A stretch of DNA of 64,000 nt from Aporrectodea caliginosa. Lineage: Eukaryota; Annelida; Clitellata; Crassiclitellata; Lumbricidae. The notes under the pieces are model-generated. The model was not told the DNA's origin. It saw nothing but the letters and a program-made list of their open reading frames with translations, and ran no database searches. Positions 11,557 to 23,500 of this stretch are shown here, one piece after another. Each line of letters begins with the position of its first letter. Within the stretch, counting starts at the first letter, position 1. Location: contig JACEVL010000161.1 of the NCBI GenBank assembly GCA_020284085.1, positions 709,501 through 773,500 of the forward strand. The letters run 5' to 3'. The position numbers were made by a program, and so were the translations under genes.

Positions 11557-12775
11557 GTGTTTTATATTTGGAATATACGGTACTGGCAATATGGTTATCA
11601 GTGTTCTGCAGAGGCCAACCAAGTTCCACTTGCCTTACTGCAAAGTTCTGGTACAAAAACTATTCTGAAGCGTCACTTGCAGTTGTTGATGGTGTTGCAG
11701 ATGTAACACGCAGAAGTAGCCAAACATGCTTATGTTGCATGTTAGCTTCTCGGTGCCACATTAGCCCTTAAGTTTGGATGTTGATGTGCTGTAGTAATGG
11801 CCGTATGTATTTACGTGTATGATCAAAGTGCCTGTAAAGTAACCCTCAAAAGCACCAAATGAAACACTATGCAAAGGAAGAAGTGTTTGCTTGAAACTTG
11901 AACCAAGCCTGAACACTTTCAAACGAAGATTGAGCTGTTGCATGGATAGACCGATAGACAATAAAAGCTGAAATAGCTTATCTGGCCTATTAACTGCAAC
12001 TGAACATAATGGAAATATGTTCAAAGTGGATGAGCTGATAATAGAAAGTGGGTAAAAGTTGATTTATGGCATCTCCATATCTCAGTGAGGAAATGTGCAA
12101 GTGTGGTGCTTGGAGGTGGCACCAAAAGCTGGCCACTGAAGCTTCAAGTCTGGGTCATTTGTGATAAAACTACTCGTGATTATGAATTTATACTTGTTCA
12201 CTGCTGATGTTTTGCACAGCTTTCTTTTACGTTTGTTGTATTGATAGAAGTTTTCACAGCTTTAATGTTTTTTGTGACTCACACAATGCACATGTGTACT
12301 GGTACTGTTGATGCACTATTAATTGGTTCACAATAAAAAATAACATCAATTTTGGATAGTGAGGAATTCTGAAGCCTTGTAGCTCATTCAACAACGGATG
12401 AAAGAACATCCAAACAATTTGGCATAGCTCATAATGTTTATAATGCTACGTTGAGAAAGGGGCATTAGTTTAAAAGTAACAGGCATAAGATCCAAAGCCA
12501 GTTCAGTTCGTCACATGAGGATCGCAGCGGTTCTGGTTGTCATGTAATTAATATGTATCATAAACACAATACTATAAGAAGGAATGCAGCATCAGATAAA
12601 CCCTGTAGTGCATTCCACAACCTCAGAGGGCTTTAAACTCCTTCTGGATACAAGTATGTATGATCTTTAATGTTATAGAATGACCTAGAAAATCACCTCA
12701 AACACTTCCTTTTCACGTGTTCATTTTGATAGACATCATTTGATACATGTACGTATTAATGTGGAATGAAGAAAA
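11557..12775. other. Intergenic DNA, no gene seen
   Basis: Ordinary AT-rich sequence. The short open frames on either strand have no recognisable product and poor codon character. Confidence 0.4.
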
Positions 12776-13262
12776 ATGGAACTCTTTGTCTTTAACTACC
12801 AGTAATGCATTCAAAAATCTGACGAAAAGGGTTAAAGTCAAAATAATAAAAAATTAAATGTCACAATAATCGGAGCTGTGTTTTTCACTACCAGTAATAC
12901 ATTTTAAAGTTAAAGTCACACCTTTACATGTAGTGTGGCCAAAATACTTACAAGTATACAGTATGTCAACTTAACTCTCAATGTGCCCAAGACAGTTTAA
13001 AAGAATACAAAATGTCAAAATAAATGCAACTAGGTGTTTAACAACCAGTAACAGTATTACTGGTAGTTCACATACTTAACAAAGTCACACCATAATGCGC
13101 CCCCCAAAAGTTCAAAAGTATACAAAATGTCAAAATAAATGTAGCTATGTCTTAACTATCAGTAATACTGTGTGCCAAAAAATTAAAAAGTATAAAATAT
13201 GTCAAAATAAATGGAACCATGTTTTTGACTATCAGTAATACGTTCAAAAACCTAGCCTAACA
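12776..13262 (+). repeat. Degenerate tandem repeat, unit about 110-125 bp
   Basis: At least four diverged units share 'gtcaaaataaatg', a short A/G segment, then 'taactaccagtaata' and 'ttcaaaa'. Examples of the second motif occur near 12799, 12890, 13040, 13150 and 13230. No coding potential. It looks like an old satellite or the core of a decayed element. Confidence 0.55.
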
Positions 13263-14754
13263 GATTAACACCACAACAGTTAAGCCATGAATATTTGTGC
13301 AAAATAAAGCAAACTGCACAACCGTATATTGCCCTAAATGACAACAGAATCAAAAGCGGAATGTTAATTAAGCATATGCACCCTTGGCAGGAAGTGGCTT
13401 AACCACAAATCCACATCCCATTGAAACATCTTTGTCACCATACCTTGTTACAACAGCTCGACACAAATGGAAAAACCCCCATTTCTAAACAACTTTCTGA
13501 AGAAGCATTAGTTATAAAAGGAACAACCTATAAGCATAAAGCAGTGAATGATGAAGTATATGTTTAACTACTGGTAATGCATTCACTGCTGTTTCTATAT
13601 ATGAGAAGAATTAGTCCGCAGATGTGAATATGTATTTAAAAATAATCATATCCTGGTAGGAAGCATTATAAAGAAGTATCATAACATGCATGCACTTGAT
13701 CAAGTTGTAGCATTGCCTAAACCATAAACTCCGCTTAAACCATGTAAAACTGGTACATAATTGCAAACAAGAATTTATAAAGTTTACTCTAGGCAGTAGA
13801 ATATTTTTAAATTAAATGCTTATAACAATTAAATGCTTATAACAGTACTATAGTCAGAATCAATATGATTCTATAATGAAAAGTCCAAAACATATGTGCT
13901 AATACAATAAGAAAGAAAACATGTACTGTCGCCAAGAAAATATGCTACCAAAACTACATGTACTATCCATGAAACATAAACTAGACGAATTAAAACAAAA
14001 CAGTGACATACATCTTGTTATATGTCCATGATAATAACACAATAGCACAATCTATCTTATTATGTCTTTCCAACTCTGGTTCTTGTTCTTTGTCGTCCTT
14101 GCTGCATCTTTGCGACGCCTGATGTTGCTGATCCCGTCACGTGTTTCCGCTCAACACTCAACCATTTAGCATGTTGCTTTGTTCTCTCCTGTTTGATTAA
14201 CAGTTTCCATATGTACAATGCAATTTATTGTAACTAAAAAATTCCTTTGGTATATTAAAATACATGGATTACAGTCCAATTAGAACTACGTTTTTTTTTA
14301 TTTATGTATGAATTCATATAGACCTATTTCAGCAGCCTGCGATCTTCGGGTATGGGTCTTTTACTCAGCCAAAATGCAGAACTCTTATGGGCTCTCATGC
14401 AAACCATGATGCTGCCGAAGGAAAGCAACCCAACTATTTCTATGAAGCTTGAATTCTTTTTCTACCATCAAGAAATGCTGCAAACTCACTACTGTACAAG
14501 TATTTCTCATTGGCTTTCAAACAGTTGAATATCTACTACTTCATCATCTGTATGGCGGCTGACCAACCATGCCACAGATTCATATTTCTGACTTTTACTG
14601 TGCACATACAAATTATCTTTATAGTAATGATTATTATAATGATGTAATATAATAGTAATTATTATAATGATGTAATACTAATAATAGTAAATAAAATAAT
14701 AAAGTGTATGTATGTCAGTATGACTGCATGTATGTACGTGTGTAAGCACATATA
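13263..14754. other. Intergenic DNA, no gene seen
   Basis: AT-rich sequence with single further motifs related to the preceding repeat (for example 'taactactggtaatgcattc' near 13565) and no supported gene. Confidence 0.4.
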
Positions 14755-14990
14755 TATTGTATTGTATTGTGTTTGATTATTTATACAGCGCTTCTCATAG
14801 CATAAACTTTTCAGAAGCGCTCCCAGTGTGAGGTACTCCGAGAAAAAAGGAAGGTTTTAAGGTGGGAGAAAGAGGAAGAGATGCTACCAGAGAGTATTGT
14901 AGAGCGTAGAGAAGGAGGAAGTCGATTCCATAGAGAGGGACCTATGCACACAAAGGATCTGGATTGATCCATTGTGGTCCTAACATGTGT
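14755..14990 (-). mobile_element. 3' fragment of an L2/CR1-type LINE with AATAC tail
   Basis: The reverse complement matches the end of the LINE at 31050-31911: codons for the C-terminal region (Leu-Lys-Thr-Phe-Leu-Phe), then 'cctcggagtacctca', the hairpin AGCGCTTCTGA...AGAAGCGCT and the (AATAC)n tail at 14755-14770. It is 5' truncated. Confidence 0.7.
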
Positions 14991-16120
14991 GTATGTAAGT
15001 AGATAAATACAGTAAGTGAATATTTATACAGCACCTTAACAACCTCTCAAATGTATGAATTCTTGAGAGCATATGTATGTAACTGAACATTTATATAGCA
15101 CCTTTCGCAAGCACCCAGTTACCGTAAAGTAAGTTAATGTTAGTTAAGAATGACAAGTTTGTGTGCCAATGATGCTCAAACAACTTGAAAGTTTACAATT
15201 CTCGATTACGTGTAGATTATTTTTATATATTATTAATCAATTATGAGAACCAGAAACATTAGATAATACAAACTGAGAATTCATTTTTAATGCTTTTGGA
15301 TTAGGGACTTGCCCTCAAGATACCAAGATACTTTTCCATTGGATAATGATTTTTTAATGCGATTTCACTCTGACCATCGACTGATGTCTTGGACATTTTG
15401 ATAAATGTGCTATATAAGTCATTATAATAAAAGATACACTTACTTAGTTAGATTAGATATTGAGGCCATGAATCAGTTACACTATATTTTTACAATCTAT
15501 GAATGTAGAGAAGCCTACCTCAATCATCTCGTCAATGTAAGTCAGTGCACAGAATGTATGTTCAAGATTCAGCATTTGTGGGAATGCAGTCTTTATTATC
15601 TTTGGAGTTCCTCCTTCTTCATTGATTTTGAGTTCTCCGTTTTCTTTAACTCCTTCTGGCCATATGCTGTAGGACCTAATACTTTTTAATCGCTATGAGC
15701 CTATGACGGACTTTTTCACAAACTCACTGTTCAAATAACAAGCGCTATATTACGGTCGAAAATGCATAAAAGAGTTGGCGGATCTTTTATATAATGATAT
15801 ATGGGGTTCTCCAATACAAATACTTCCATTCATTTGTACTAATTAATTACGCCCATTTCGATCGAAGTGCTACTATGCGACGAATGACTTTTGTTTCCAA
15901 TGCGGTGTTATTCACGCTGCATTACATGTAAATGCTCCACGCTTCTTTTGTTCGATTCCAATAACACACGCGAAGATCGGGATGATACAGACGAGTTTTC
16001 AGATGCATCACTATAGTTTATATAGTTCGGGCGCAGCCTAGCAGGTTTCGTTCGATAATTAATTACTGTGCAAACCAACTTCGAAATGTTATTGATTTAG
16101 AAACACAGAGAATGAGTGTT
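14991..16120. other. Intergenic DNA with LINE 3'-end scraps
   Basis: Two short pieces near 15020 and 15090 ('atttatatagcacc...') resemble LINE 3' hairpins. The rest has no recognisable gene. Confidence 0.35.
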
Positions 16121-16289
16121 GTTGGAATCCAGTCGCGGTAACCTAGCAGCACACATAGAGTCTCCAATGAACGTAGACTTTAATATTCCCACAGTCGGGT
16201 TTACTTTTTGAAGCAGGAAGCAGCTCTATTAGCAGAACTGACCTGGACTTGCCTTGCTTTACCTAAACTCACTTTGCAAGTAGATAATT
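16121..16289 (+). promoter_or_regulatory. Conserved 5' flank of the lectin paralogues
   Basis: The block beginning 'atccagtcgcggtaacc' and ending at the ATG is repeated upstream of all five first exons (32768-33040, 46955-47221, 57650-57981, 61505-61795). Shared landmarks are 'ccagtcatggtaaccca', 'caggaagcag' and 'acctaaactcactttgcaag' just before the ATG. I see no consensus TATA box. It probably contains promoter and 5' UTR. Confidence 0.45.
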
Positions 16290-16654
16290 ATGAGGTTCGC
16301 ATGTGCCGTCATTAAAGTGTTTGAGATTCTTGGCAGCGTTTGGTTGTTCTCTCCAGGTAAGATGATTCTATGACCTTTGTTTATCGTCATGCGCTTGTTG
16401 ATTCATTCTCAGCTCCTTTATAATATGTCGCTTTCTCTGCAAAGTCTCGCTTTGAGGTCGTCCTGTCGCAGTTTCTGTCTTTGTTTCACTCCGTGCTATT
16501 GCTTCTATCTATCTATCTCTGTTCGTCTACGAATCCAATCCACATCCTACGTTCTCGTATCAGTTTATTTTCGTTTCCTGATAATTAATTGTTAACTTCG
16601 AAAATATAGCCAATGAATGATTGCACTTCATCTAATCTATTAGGCCTATCTAAT

Positions 16655-16860
16655 GTTACAAGGCATCAGTCGATTGTCGATCCCATGAAAAACAACATTC
16701 CGGAAAGTCTTTCCACTAGAACGAGTCGAGATCCATGAGATCCGAAAGACTGGAAGACAGACGAAGGAGGATAAGCAATTAGAAAAAGGTAATTCTTAAA
16801 CTGAGAACTAACAGACAGAAGCGACTGAGCAGAACGCACAGATACAGGGAGTCATCTTCG
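16655..16860 (-). repeat. Relic LINE 3' fragment in intron 1 of lectin copy 1
   Basis: 'aaggcatcagtcgattg', 'ggataagcaattagaaa' and 'cagaagcgactgagcagaac' match the 3' coding end of the minus-strand LINE at 54263-55709. Related relics lie in or after exon 1 of copies 2 (33780-33925), 4 (58380-58510) and 5 (63140-63300), so the insertion predates the gene duplications. Confidence 0.6.
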
Positions 16861-16920
16861 TCAAATTCTATCCGTAAATCTGTCCCATCGTATAGCTTTA
16901 AGACGATCATTCCAGCAGTT

Positions 16921-17045
16921 AGATGGTTTAAGGTGAAGTTTACGGTGATATACAAAGACTATCGAAACTTGCCTTCTGCCAAATCAGCTGAACCAGAAAG
17001 AATGAACCACCCAACGGAGTGACCGAGATCAGCGCTGCTTGGTGA
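16921..17045 (+). repeat. SINE family 2 body fragment
   Basis: 'taaggtgaagtttacggtgatat' followed by 'gccaaatcagctgaaccag' matches the body of the tRNA-derived SINE at 47962-48200 but lacks its head. Confidence 0.45.
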
Positions 17046-17368
17046 TGTCAAAGGAGCGATAACTGCAAGCGATACGTGACAGGCGAATCGAGACATAAGT
17101 CAAATCCAAAGAACGGTTTGGATCAACGTTTGTTCAAAGAAACATAGAATCGACTACAATTTTTATCCATCATGCCATATTATGGTTGGAAGATAAAGAT
17201 ACGAAAATAGTGATGATCAATTTAATCTGATTTCGGGTTAGGTAGGATATATATTGGATATAAGATTGATTGCATGCAGCCATTGATAAACTATCCTCAT
17301 GACTGTTTTGGTTGAATGCAAGTTCCAGGTTTTGTTCATGAACATTTAATGTAATGGAGCAAGACATT

Positions 17369-17700
17369 TATAAAGCGCCACTTAGGAGTCTCTCAGAAGC
17401 GCTCAACACGTGGCCATCAAACAACTGAAAAAGTGCGTAGGCCTACTTAAGAGTCTAGAGAAAACCACATCGTCACATGCATGAACATAGGGCGGAAGAG
17501 CATTCCAGATCCGCAGTGCCGTATTAAGTACCGACGAGCACGGGTGGTGGTTCGCAAGTCGAGTACAATTAAGTCATTTCACGAGGCAGACCGGAGCGCC
17601 CACCGACCGGTTGGAGTGCCAACTGGAAGTGGAGCTCACGTCGCAAGTAGTCGGATATGTGTCAATATTTGGGCTGAATGTGACTGAAAAGAGTCCATCG
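17369..17700 (-). mobile_element. LINE 3' fragment in intron 1 of lectin copy 1
   Basis: The minus strand encodes a reverse-transcriptase-family C-terminal piece (TALRIWNALPP, then a VFSRLL block) and ends in the hairpin AGCGCTTCTGAGA...AAGCGCT near 17370-17400. 5' truncated, noncoding in context. Confidence 0.55.
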
Positions 17701-18446
17701 TCCATCATTCATACACAGATTGCTTATGTCAATCAATCGCTGAATGATGGACGATGCACTCTGCTCAGCGATGTTTGTGGTGCTATGTAAAGTGCAGGAA
17801 CAGAAGATCAACTGCCAGTCGTCACAGGTCATGCCATTTTAACTTACTTGAAACTCAATGTTTTTCGGCAGTTGCTGATTCGGTGGATGTCAAACTGAAC
17901 CTTACTGGACGACCAGCAACTCAGAGTTCCATTTTTTTGGATCCCACACGGAAAACCAGCGCCGCTGTTGCCAGTCGCGCCATCGACGGTAACTACAACA
18001 CAGACTTCTACGCAGGATCTTGTGCTCATACGAATGACTCTTCAGATGGAATCGGCTGGTGGCGCGTCGACCTCGGCCAGACGTTTAAAGTTGATAGGGT
18101 CATGCTCGTTACCCGGGGCGATTGTTGTGGTAAGCGATAAAGTACCTTTGATGCAAGAGTGGGAAGAAAGGGCATTTCCTTTCTTCCATTAATTTCAATA
18201 TATATATGTATATATAATGTAATGTTTGCCCCACTGCAATTCATAATCAAAGTATGCCTTGGCTGCATCTACACATAGTTTGACCGCGTTACCCGAAAGA
18301 GTATGGTCGTAAAAATAGTCCGACAACAACAGCAACAACAAAACAGCAAATAACATCAACAGCAATAATAACACTAATTATTAGAATGATAAAAATATGA
18401 ATCTATAGCTTCGTCGACATAATCATTATCAGTTCGTTTCAGCATC

Positions 18447-18814
18447 ATCCAACCATCCATCCATTTATCCATCCATCCATCCATCCATCCATCCAACCAA
18501 CTATCCATCCATCTAACCCATCCATCCATGCATCCATGCATCCACCCACCTATCCAGCCAGCCATCCATCCACCCACTCACCCACCCACCCATCCATCCA
18601 TTCATCCATCCAGCCATCCATCCATCCACCATCCCACACCCACCCACCCACCCACCCACCCATCCATCCATCCATCCATCCATCCATCCATCCATCCATC
18701 CATCCATCCATCCATCCATCCATCCATCCATCCATCCATCCATCCATCCATCCATCCATCCATCCATCCATCCATCCATCCATCCATCCATCCATCCATC
18801 CATCCATCCATCCA
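18447..18814. repeat. Long (CCAT)n microsatellite in intron 2 of lectin copy 1
   Basis: About 370 bases of CCAT units, degenerate in the first half and pure from about 18660. It ends 40 bases before exon 3. Open frames on both strands here are repeat artefacts. Copies 2 and 3 of the gene lack it. Confidence 0.95.
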
Positions 18815-19090
18815 GTACAGGTATACGACGTCTAATATCGTAATTTGTATCAGGAAGTCAGATGAACAACTTCGTTGTCGGAGTGAGCAGAAGTTCTGCT
18901 CTGCCGGTCAGAGGATCCTACTCCCTCTGCGGTCAGTATCCAGGGATCGCTGGGAACGGTGCCAACCTCAGCCTCCAGTGTAACACAAGCACTGCATCAG
19001 GGCGCTATGTAATTGTCCAGATGTCGAGCACAAAGCCTGGTAACATGACTATCTGCGAATTTGAGATCTACGGCAGACAAATGAGAAACT

Positions 19091-19447
19091 GTGAGTTTCA
19101 GGTATCAGAGAACGACTGTAAGTACATCTTAGGTAAGGTAAAGTAAGGAAAGAAAACGTAAGATGTGGTCAGGTATATATAGGCCGACAAGTGCGGTAAG
19201 GTATGGTGAAACAAGGTAGGGTAAGGTTAGTTAAGTTACGGTGTGATGAGGTTAGTAAGGTATACGGTGAGGTGAGACAAGGTTAGGCGAAGAGGAAAAG
19301 GCAAAGTGGTTTAACGTGTGCTAAGAACCATCGAATAGGCCTACGTTACGGAAAGCTAACGTTAGTATAGGGTAAAGAAAATTAAGATGAAGAAAGGTAG
19401 GTTAAGATATGGCAAGGCAATGTATGATAAGACATGGATGAAGTAAG
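19091..19447 (+). repeat. GGTAAG-like degenerate array after exon 3 (copy 1)
   Basis: Starting at the exon 3 donor, many pentamer/hexamer variants of GGTAAG/GGTWRGG recur. The same kind of array follows exon 3 in copy 2 (39350-39680) and copy 3 (49222-49344 and 51001-51200), so it is part of the duplicated unit. Confidence 0.7.
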
Positions 19448-19879
19448 CAGAGCTTCCCATTTTATGCGAGCGATCAATCGTTCTCCTTGGTCGCTTGCCT
19501 AGCAAAGTTCAGGGCGAGCGGTTAATCGCTCGCCTAGCCGAAAGCGTCGCACCGTTGGCCGTCGCTCGATGAGTTAGACTCCAACCTGAACCCAGACCAT
19601 TATTGTATTTGCCGAATTTATACTACTTTAATTTACTTACTTGCAGCAGCGGTGAATGCACGCTAAAAGATATTACAGGTATGATGCGGGACGGATAGCG
19701 GAACTGAATTGACATAGGCCTACTAGATTAGTACTATATGCAGCTTAGCAGTTATACGAATACGATACACAAAATACGTTGTGAACAAAAGCTTCCCAGG
19801 TCGGCCGCGCATCGCTCACCTACTCAATCCAACGTGATAGATTTTCAAACCGCCTTCTATTTTCAAATGGGAAGCTCTG
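19448..19879. mobile_element. 432-bp TIR element with CAGAGCTTCCCAT ends
   Basis: Ends CAGAGCTTCCCATTT and AAATGGGAAGCTCTG are exact inverted complements over 15 bases. The interior is noncoding. The CAG start recalls hAT-type elements, but I see no convincing 8-base duplication. Confidence 0.6.
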
Positions 19880-20562
19880 GAATAAGATAAACGAGGCGAA
19901 CGAACTCGTTTTTTGTTGCTGGACATATATTTCCCTAGTCTTCCCATTCTGCTCAGTTGCCTATGTCATTTCGTTCTCAACTTGAGACTTTACCTCTTTC
20001 AAATTTCTTTTCTTCCATAGACTGACTTACGGTCTGATCTTACATAGCCCAAGACCTGATGCTTGCTTTTGGTGCGCCTTCGTTTGATGCCTTGAGCACT
20101 AGGCACTGGCACAATAGAAGTTATACATTCAAATTGCAATAACACACGTTTGTTTGATTTATTAGTAAAACAGTGTGATACAGCTTCCTTGCAAGTTCCA
20201 TAACATTCTGTTTTGCAATAAATAGTAAGAAATTAAATTGAGTAATAATGAAAATGATAAATTATCATGGATAGTAATGAAGTATCATGAATGATAAAAT
20301 TACAAAGAATAGTAATGAGTAATAAGCTCTTATTGTTCACAACTGCACTTTTACAATCAGTAGGCCTATACAGAAATGTAATTCTTTGCACCACAGTGAA
20401 CAGATGGGAGCGCCTTTCGAACCAGAGACTGATGTCAGTCACTGGATCGACAGTCGTCCTAAGCAAACGTTCGGCTCTGATGTGCGTTGGAAAATGCCAA
20501 GAAACCGTCAACTGCGACTCAGTCAACTATCACCAGTTGGACAACACCTGCGAGATGAATTT

Positions 20563-23500
20563 ACATACCGTTCACACCCAGACATCATAACCCCGCCTCT
20601 TTTTTCACAGCAACAAGGCAACATGGCCACATGTCCTATATTCCTTTGTCGTTCTTCCTCACTATTGGCCGCAAAAGACCACTTCAGCTTCCAACCCACC
20701 TTAGTTTCTTCGCCATGCTAATCCTTCTCTCTGGTGACACGCACGTAAATCCTGGTCCGATTAATAGGTATTCCGCGTCTTGTCCTCCTCCTCCTCCTCC
20801 TCCTCCTCCTCCTCCTCCTCCTCCTCCTCCTCCTCCTCCTCCTCCTCCTCCTCCTACTCCTCCTCCTCCTAATGCATTAGCTCAAGACACAAACAATAAC
20901 ACATTTTTACTATGCTCCCTAAACATCCGCTCATTAGTTCAACCTACACACTCTGCCGAAATTAACGACCTGGCTCAATCCTCGCACCCTCCAGACCTAT
21001 TTGCTTTGACTGAAACCTGGTTCAATTCCACTACAACTCTTCCTCAATATCAAGACTGTATCCCGCCTGGTTACCATCTCCATAGTACTCCTCGTCCCTC
21101 AAAATCGCAAACCGGTACGAACACCACTGGTGGGGGCATTGCGTTTCTGACTCGAGAACCTTCCACCGTCCTTCACTCATCTGGCTACTGTTTTCGCTCC
21201 TTTGAATGCGCCTCAATTACTCTAAAACTCCCTAACACAATACTAACCATTTTCAATGTCTACCGCCCTCCTTCCTCCTCCTTATACTCAAGTCCTACAT
21301 CCGTCTTCTTGCAAGAATTCACAACCTTACTCTCCACTGCTGCCACTACTCCTCATGAATTCCTGATCACGGGGGATTTTAACATACATGTAGATAATCC
21401 CTCTGACTCATTTGCCTCAGAATTTCTCACGCTCTTGTCATCTACTAACCTAGTTCAACATGTCAATTTCCCCACCCATTGTCACAACCATACACTTGAC
21501 CTCATCATCACATCATCTGTCTCAAAGTTATCGCCTGATATCTCTTTCTCCTTTGACACACCTTCCGATCATTACCCTATCTTCACACGCCTCAACATAC
21601 TTCCTGTTCCACTTCCTGACCCCGTCTCTCATTCATTCCGCCGCATCAGCTCCATAAACATTGAAGCCTTCACACAAGATCTTTCCTCTTCAGACCTCGT
21701 CCTAAATCCTCCATCCTCTCTCGATGACCTACTGTCTTCCTACAACACCACTCTCTCCATGCTCCTTGACAAGCACGCTCCTATTATCACCAAATCCGGC
21801 TCCCACTCCAAGAACCCATGGTACAATTCTTATCTCCAGGCCTTCAAAGCTTTCCGTCGACGCCTTGAGCGCACTTACAAACGAACCCGTGATCCTCAAC
21901 TTCTATCTACCCTAAAATCAGCCACAAATAAATACCATCACCTTCTGGCTACGGCTAAAAAGAGGTTTTACTCCTCACTAGTTCAATCCCGTTCTTCTAA
22001 TCCTCGCCTTCTCTGGAAAACTATTAACCAACTCCTCCACCGGAACTCCTCAAGCCCACTTCCAAACTCTCTTCCACCTTCCTCAATAGCTGAGTCGTTT
22101 TGTTCCTTCTTCTCTGGCAAAATTACTACCCTCCGTCTCTCTCTTCAATCACTACTCTCAAAAACCACCATCGATTCACCTCCAGATACTCCTCCCACCA
22201 CTCACGACCGTCCACCCTCCCCACCTCGATCATCATTATCTGTCTTCCAACCAACGTCAGAGATTGAAATATCCCATCTGTTACAATCTCTTCCAAATAA
22301 GCAGTGTGAACTTGACCCTATACCTACCTCCTTACTGAAAGACTGCTCATCTATTCTCGTTCCCATCATCACCAAAATAATCAACCTCTCCTTGTCTACT
22401 GGCAATTTTCCCCTCCTCTTCAAACATTCTTTAGTCACTCCACTTCTCAAGAAACCATCACTTGATAAAGAAATCCTTTCAAACTACCGACCTGTCTCCA
22501 ACCTGTCATTCATCTCTAAACTAACCGAACGCATAGTCCTGTCTCGGATAAATGATTACCTGACTTCAAACTCACTCCTTAACCCACACCAGTCTGGTTT
22601 TACCAAGCGGCACTCAACCGAAACCCTTCTCACTTGCCTCTACAATAAACTTGTTTCTGCCATTTCTCATCAACAAGTCTCCTGTCTGTGCCTCCTTGAT
22701 ATTTCTGCAGCTTTCGACACCATTGACCACAACATATTACTCCAAAGACTGTCTACCTGGTTCGGTTTTACCGACACTGCTCTCCTCTGGATTCAGACCT
22801 ATCTCTCTTCCCGCTCTTTCTCTGTCAAAACACCAGAAACCTCATCGCAATCATGCCCTCTCACCTGTGGTGTTCCGCAAGGTTCTGTTCTTGGGCCCCT
22901 ATTGTTCATCCTTTACACTACTCCACTCAGCTCACTCATCAAAGCATCCTCAGTTGACCATCACCTATACGCTGACGACACCCAATTATTCATTTCATTC
23001 TCTCCCAGCAGCTTCGCCGACTCCATAGATCATCTCCTTGGTGTGGTAAAACAAATCTCCTCCTGGATGACTTCAAACATGTTGTGCCTCAACCCCTCTA
23101 AAACTGAATTCATTCTTATAGGCCTCCGTGAGCAACTCAAGAAAATCCCAGATCCCTCTATTTCCCTCAGCCTTGACTCTGTATCCACTCACACATTCAT
23201 AGCAAATTCTCCTGTCCGCAACCTAGGTGTGACTTTTGACCAGAATCTTAGCTTTTCCGATCACATCACCCATCTTTCCCGTTCTTGCTTCATGCACATC
23301 CGTGACCTGAGTAGAATCCGCCCTATGCTTGACTTCAACACCTCATCAACAATCGCCTCATCAATAGTTCACGCCAAATTAGATTACTGCAATGCTCTCT
23401 TTCTCAACATAGATACCACTCAAATTAATCGCCTCCAAGCCATTCAGAATGCCCTCGCCCGTGCTGTCACCAAAACCCCCAAACACCACCACATCACACC

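Noticed and set aside
17754..18140. Reading the GDCCGKR at the end of lectin copy 1 exon 2 as the complete fucose-binding motif
   Set aside because: The final GKR comes from the intron (GGTAAGCGA); after splicing the sequence continues GSQM, so the basic residue is not part of the protein unless the donor is skipped.
18528..18983. Open frames of His-Pro-Ser-Ile repeats on both strands
   Set aside because: Products of the CCAT microsatellite; they overlap the real exon 3 in the wrong frame.
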